The notes under the pieces were generated by a model. The model was not told where the DNA came from. It worked only from the letters and a program-made list of their open reading frames with translations, and ran no database searches. From Gigaspora margarita (Eukaryota > Glomeromycota > Glomeromycetes > Diversisporales > Gigasporaceae): DNA of 64,000 nucleotides. Of the stretch, positions 60,131 to 64,000 are shown one piece after another. Both the position numbers and the translations under genes were made by a program. Numbering within the stretch: the first letter of the stretch is position 1; every line of letters starts with the position of its first letter. Where the stretch lies: positions 264,969-328,968 of the forward strand of contig WTPW01000309.1 of assembly GCA_009809945.1 (NCBI GenBank), read 5' to 3'.

Positions 60131-61168
60131 TAGGGTTGGGGGCACAGGAAATTTTTGAGGCATGCCCTCTGTGCCCCGGGCATGCCCCCTATAAAGGTTA
60201 TGATTGGCTAATTTATATAGATCGATTAATCAATAAATTAATATACTAAACCTTACTCTTACTATCTATTTTGAATCTTTAAAAAAAAATACTTTGCTTT
60301 AGTCTACTAATTATTAAACAATACTATTTAATTTATATAGATTTAGCTTTTATAATTTTAAATTAACTATAAGTATCAATATAAATTTTTTTTGCAAAAT
60401 AAAATCTAATTATTATAGCAAATTTATAAAACTAAATTATTTTGATTAATTATGAAGCTCATTATTTATCATATATTTGTTTTTTTTTGATATTTCTTAT
60501 TGTAAAATTATATTGATAACATCTAATCTATCTTTTTGCAGAACAATGGGTTATATGAGGGCTTGTCAGTAGAAAAGGGGTGAAAAGTTTTTACCACTTT
60601 TTTTTTAAATTTTAAATTAGAATAGCTCAATAACTACTAAATCAAATTAAATAAAAATTTTTTTATTTAATTTTATAACTACATATAATTAAAATATAAA
60701 AAAAATATATCAAATTTAGTTTAGTGGTTATTGGAATATTTTAATTCAAAGTTTAAAAAAATTTTACATAGAAACTTTTTACCCCTTTTCTACTGACATG
60801 CCCCCATATGTTATCTATATGTTTTTACAATAAAATAAATAATAAATAGTAAACTTCATAGTCAAAATACTCTAATTTCATAAATTTGCCACAATGTTTT
60901 ATTTTATAAAATACAAATATATTTTTGATAAAAAAAAATAAAAATCNGTCAAATTTTGCTTAAAAAACTGAATAAACATAATTAAGCTTAGACTATAGTT
61001 GTGTTATAATTTTTTTTTACTATGCTTAATTGCCCAATCATATACCTTTATATCATATGACAAGATCACATGACGAAGACATGCCTTTTGGCCAAAGGGC
61101 ATGCCCTAGGCATGCCCCAGGGGCATGCCCTCTGAGGCATGCCCTCTAACCCCATGCCTCCAACCCTA
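60131..61168. mobile_element. 1-kb hAT-like non-autonomous element
   Basis: The termini TAGGGTTGGGGGCA and TGCCTCCAACCCTA are complementary, and TCTGCAAT flanks both ends (60123-60130 and 61169-61176). GGCATGCCCT-type repeats are stacked near each end (60160-60192 and 61083-61150). It inserted in the LINE 5' region and contains a TA-type MITE. There is no transposase. Confidence 0.88.
60553..60808. mobile_element. MITE of the GTAGAAAAG family, nested
   Basis: TATGAGGGCTTGTCAGTAGA (continuing AAAGGGGTGAAAAG) pairs with TCTACTGACATGCCCCCATA (preceded by ACCCCTTT). About 256 bp. It shares its terminus with the tiny copy at 30657-30734 and sits within the hAT-like element. Confidence 0.8.
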
Positions 61169-61531
61169 TCTGCAATACAGGGTCAAACTGATTTCCCACT
61201 TTGTGTATTGTATTTTTATTTTGCAGAAAAAAACAAAAATTTTGTGACAGGTGCTTTTGTACTTTAATGAGCCGTTGTAGAGTTTATATCTTCTAGTAAC
61301 TCTACTGTAACTCTTTGAGAGCTTTCGCTTTCCTTAGTACTATTATTGTTATTTAGTAGGACCGATATTGTTTTGTCCTGTGTTTTTCCATGTTTTTCTT
61401 TGTTTCTGAAAATGGACTAGTGGATCAGCGGAAAGAGTTCATTAAACGTGAAAAAAAAAAAAAANAATAATAATATTAATGCATTTATTAGTTTATTTAT
61501 GCTAATAAACCTAATTAACTTTAATTTATAC

Positions 61532-63155
61532 CTTATTTCCCAAAATGCATTTGGTTCAGGATGAATTGAATAATAATGTTTTTCACTGTCCTTTATTACT
61601 TTTTTCATATAATTAGGTGTTCTTGACGATATATTAGTCAAATTAATATTATTCAAGTCATCCCTCGATACTAAACATGAATAACAAGGACTTCTTGATG
61701 CAGATGACTGGTAAACGTTAGCCATCTTACTGGCCTCAAGCAAATCAGCTAATAACATTGAAATTCGTAGGACAAATGGTATTAAGTTACCACGAATGAT
61801 GAAATTAAGCTCCGGACCATCAGCAATGGGCTTGAGCAAAATCCTTAAGTATTCATGAAAAACTTTTCTTCGTAATTTTCGAAATTCTTTAGAATTTTTT
61901 GTTGTGGAATCTTTAGCTTTTAAGATAGGTAGGTACCCAATTAAAGCTTTAGATTCCGGCTTGTTTCGCTGGGAGTTAGGAATGTTACCTAGAGTTTGAA
62001 ACCGATTTTATTTGATTAAAACTGATTTTATAATATGAAAATAAAACCGATTCCAAACACTAATGTTACCTAAGGATAAAAATATAGGGTGTCCAGAAGA
62101 TTTCCCCATATGGTCTAGGGCTGTTGCATCAGAATAAAGGATTATCGATAGTAATCGTTGATCAAAAAGTAATGATGATTCTTCTCGTTCCCACCAGAGG
62201 CAATTATATTGCTCTTCAAAGATACGGCACTCTACGTTATTTCTTATCTCCCTTTTATTTTCAAATTTAAGAACTAATTGCTGATTTATACTATCGATCA
62301 TTAATAAAGACTTTATTGTCTTTATTAATGATCGATAGTAAAACGTATAATTAATGCCTTGAAATGTTATAATAGGAATTTCTTTGAATGTCATATGAGG
62401 GATTGTTGAATTATCCAGAAATTCCTTTCCAAACTTTGTTGTTGGAGGGAGAGGCGAAACATCCAGATTTGAATGCTTATTGAAAAATTTTATAAAAGCA
62501 TCACCAACCGAATTAGACAGTTGATGTTTATTAATAATTTCCATAAATTCACGATATGCATCGTTGGGCCAATCAACTTCGTATGGATGAAGAAGGTCAT
62601 GAATTGCATCATCAGGTAAAGCACCTTTGTAGTCTTCTGGATCAATTTCGATAGGTATAAAAGAAGACTCGGAATCTGCTGAAAGATGCTCTGTTTCCAT
62701 ATCGGAATAAGGTGATACTGATACGTCTTCGTTCTAACATACAATTATTATATAACGTTTAATAACTTATAATAGCATTTATAATGCAACTAACTTTATA
62801 TGTCATAGAATTTACATCATAGTTATTTTCTGTTTGCATAGAAGAATCTAGCTCAGAAAACTCAGAATCTGATATAACTTCGTCCTTATTTAAATATAAT
62901 TGTTAATTATCGTTTTAAAACTTTATTAACAAATTATTACTAATTTACCCCATATATTATAGAAGATTCATCTGTATAAGAACCATAACTAGAACTATAA
63001 TCTAGAAGATTATAAATGCTAGCATCATTCATTTGCTCGTCAGGATCAGTTTGACTTGCCTTGTCATTAATATAGGGATGACTTTGAGAAATGTGTCGAG
63101 ATAATGAACTAGATTTTGAAAAATCACGAGGACAATAAGGACATTGCCAACGCAT
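61532..63155 (-). pseudogene. Plavaka-type transposase, 5' (N-terminal) part
   Basis: Four exons (63155-62949, 62884-62795, 62733-62070, 61988-61532) splice in one frame. The start ATG at 63155 opens a C2H2 zinc finger (WQCPYCPRDFSKSSSLSRHI, closing SH), followed by an acidic linker. The transposase part has FHPYEVDWPNDAYREFM-like sequence, then SDATALDHMGKSSGHPIFLS joined to LGNIPNSQRNKPESKALIGY, the first catalytic block, and MLLADLLEASKMANVYQSS with PCYSCLV. An N-terminal zinc finger with this core defines Plavaka/KDZ-type CACTA relatives of fungi. The frame is open here; the gene is lost because the LINE lies just after the exon ending WEIR. Confidence 0.8.
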
Positions 63156-63610
63156 TTTGAAAAAAAAATTTAGAAACAGAAAAAGAGAGAAAAAATGAAG
63201 AGAAGGAAAGTAAAGAAGCGAAAGAAAATAGAAGAAATAGGGAAAAGAAAGCAAATAAGAGAAAGAGAGGAATAGCGAATAAGAACGGTTAAAAGATGAA
63301 AAAAATGAAAGAGAACGAAAATACGAAAGCAAAAGAAAGCGAAATAAANGTAAGAAAATAAAGAAAAAAGCAAATGAGAGAATANAAAAAGAAATAAAAG
63401 NGAATTGAGTGAATAAAATGAATAATAGGATAGAGAGATCGAAAGGTAAAAGATGAAACTGAAAATAAGCGATATTAAGCGATATTAAGCGAAATCAAGC
63501 GAAGGAGAAAGAGATAAAATAAGAAAATAAAAGGCGCTAGGACATTGGAACGTAGACTGGATTCTGTTTCTCGGATTTAAAAGAGAAGAGGAACGACAAA
63601 TGATAAAAAG
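63156..63610 (+). repeat. homopurine tract upstream of the Plavaka gene
   Basis: About 455 bases on the plus strand are almost all A and G (for example GAAAAAGAGAGAAAAAATGA), with the short repeat AAGCGATATTAAGCGA at 63470-63490 and ambiguous bases at 63349-63400. On the gene's strand this is a polypyrimidine leader just before the start codon. The Phe/Ser/Leu frames across it are artefacts. Confidence 0.7.
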
Positions 63611-63752
63611 AAAAAAAAAAAGAATATTGAATTAAAGCGATTATCAATTATAAAGAAAGTCCATAAGAATGTCTAAAGGATAATATTCAGAAAATTTGCT
63701 TTGTATCTGTTTGTATCAATTTATATCAATTTATATCAATTTAAATCAATTT

Positions 63753-63914
63753 AACTTTATTTTCAAAACAATTTCATATGCTAGTAAACAACTAGCGTCG
63801 TATTAATGCGTGACCTAACATGTGCGCCAAAGAAACTTTATTTTTCAAAACAATTTCATACGTGAGTAAACAACTAGCGTCATATTAATGCGTAACCTAA
63901 CATGTGTGCCAAAG
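63753..63914. repeat. two tandem copies of an 81-bp unit
   Basis: Units start at 63753 and 63834 (AACTTTATTTTTCAAAACAA) and share AGTAAACAACTAGCGTC, TATTAATGCG and CCTAACATGTG. They differ at a handful of positions. They may be subterminal repeats of the Plavaka element's 5' end. Confidence 0.8.
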
Positions 63915-64000
63915 AAAAACCCGAGCGGCATCAGGCTTTCAATTATCTTTTGTAACAGACATAATCGATTCAATTTATTACCTAATAAATTAAATCGATT

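Larger units (their letters stand above)
52481..61450 (-). mobile_element. near full-length APE-RT-RNase H LINE
   Basis: The minus-strand element starts near 61450 and ends in a poly-A tail (T-run on the plus strand at 52481-52500 or further into the gap). It has an ORF1 with RRM-like segments and an ORF2 with endonuclease, reverse transcriptase, RNase H and a C-terminal region, as in RNase-H-bearing fungal LINEs of the Tad/I group. The clade is not certain. It interrupts a Plavaka transposase gene, and its 5' region is interrupted by the hAT-like element at 60131-61168; net length is about 7.9 kb. The ORFs carry several stops and frame changes, and ambiguous bases cluster at 55025-55075 and 56660-56911. 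A T-run borders the 5' edge (61451-61464 as A on plus), consistent with an A/T-rich endonuclease target. Confidence 0.8.

Noticed and set aside
63170-63373. Ser/Phe-rich minus-strand frame joined to the zinc finger
   Set aside because: It reads the homopyrimidine leader; the zinc-finger exon has its own ATG at 63155.
1-64000. CRISPR-like arrays, rRNA, LTR pairs or capsid-bearing elements
   Set aside because: Regular spacing is seen only in hairpin arrays and minisatellites, and no coding or terminal signature of these element types was found.

Overview
This is a very AT-rich eukaryotic window. Three intron-containing host genes sit close together in a compact island at 33.7-40.3 kb; the rest is almost entirely mobile DNA. 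Short GT-AG introns, a fungal-type ribonucleotide reductase R2, a Plavaka-type (CACTA-like) transposon, RNase-H-bearing LINEs, RecQ-like mobile helicase sequence and many hairpin MITEs together suggest a fungus, most likely an arbuscular mycorrhizal one (Glomeromycotina). That assignment is inference. There is no rRNA, no complete tRNA, no CRISPR array, and no LTR or capsid-bearing element that I can recognise.

Layout. 0-3 kb: TA-flanked MITEs, a direct duplication and a hairpin. 3.0-8.0 kb: a decayed gene in which a Mutator-like DDE transposase reads in frame into a RecQ helicase; one intron carries a 332-bp hairpin MITE. 8.1-8.8 kb: a tRNA-headed SINE. 9.0-10.5 kb: an exostosin (GT47) pseudogene. 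11.4 kb: a Tc1 helix-turn-helix relic. 12.4-33.7 kb: gene-free AT-rich DNA holding a minisatellite, hairpin arrays, nested palindromes, a 5'-truncated LINE and many MITEs. These MITEs fall into three classes by target duplication: TAA/TTA (PIF/Harbinger-like), 8 bp (hAT-like) and TA (Tc1/pogo-like).

33.7-40.3 kb is the host island: an ASCC1-like KH/2H-phosphoesterase gene (-), an SR-type RRM plus zinc-knuckle splicing factor (+) sharing a divergent promoter with it, and RNR2 (+). All three can be spliced into complete frames of 362, 343 and 404 residues. 40.3-48.9 kb returns to repeats, including a 1.4-kb nested palindrome split by a tRNA-derived SINE with a 15-bp target duplication.

49.0-63.2 kb is one Plavaka transposase gene on the minus strand, split by later insertions: a Tc1/IS630-like element (50.1-51.7 kb, next to a 739-base gap) and an ~9-kb LINE (52.5-61.45 kb). 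The LINE in turn contains a 1-kb hAT-like element with an 8-bp duplication, and that contains a TA-type MITE. The main points of interest are the transposase-helicase fusion, a set of palindromes sharing a GTCTCAnTGAGAC core whose arms diverge but stay paired, and the layered insertions at 25.0-27.6 kb and 49-63 kb.
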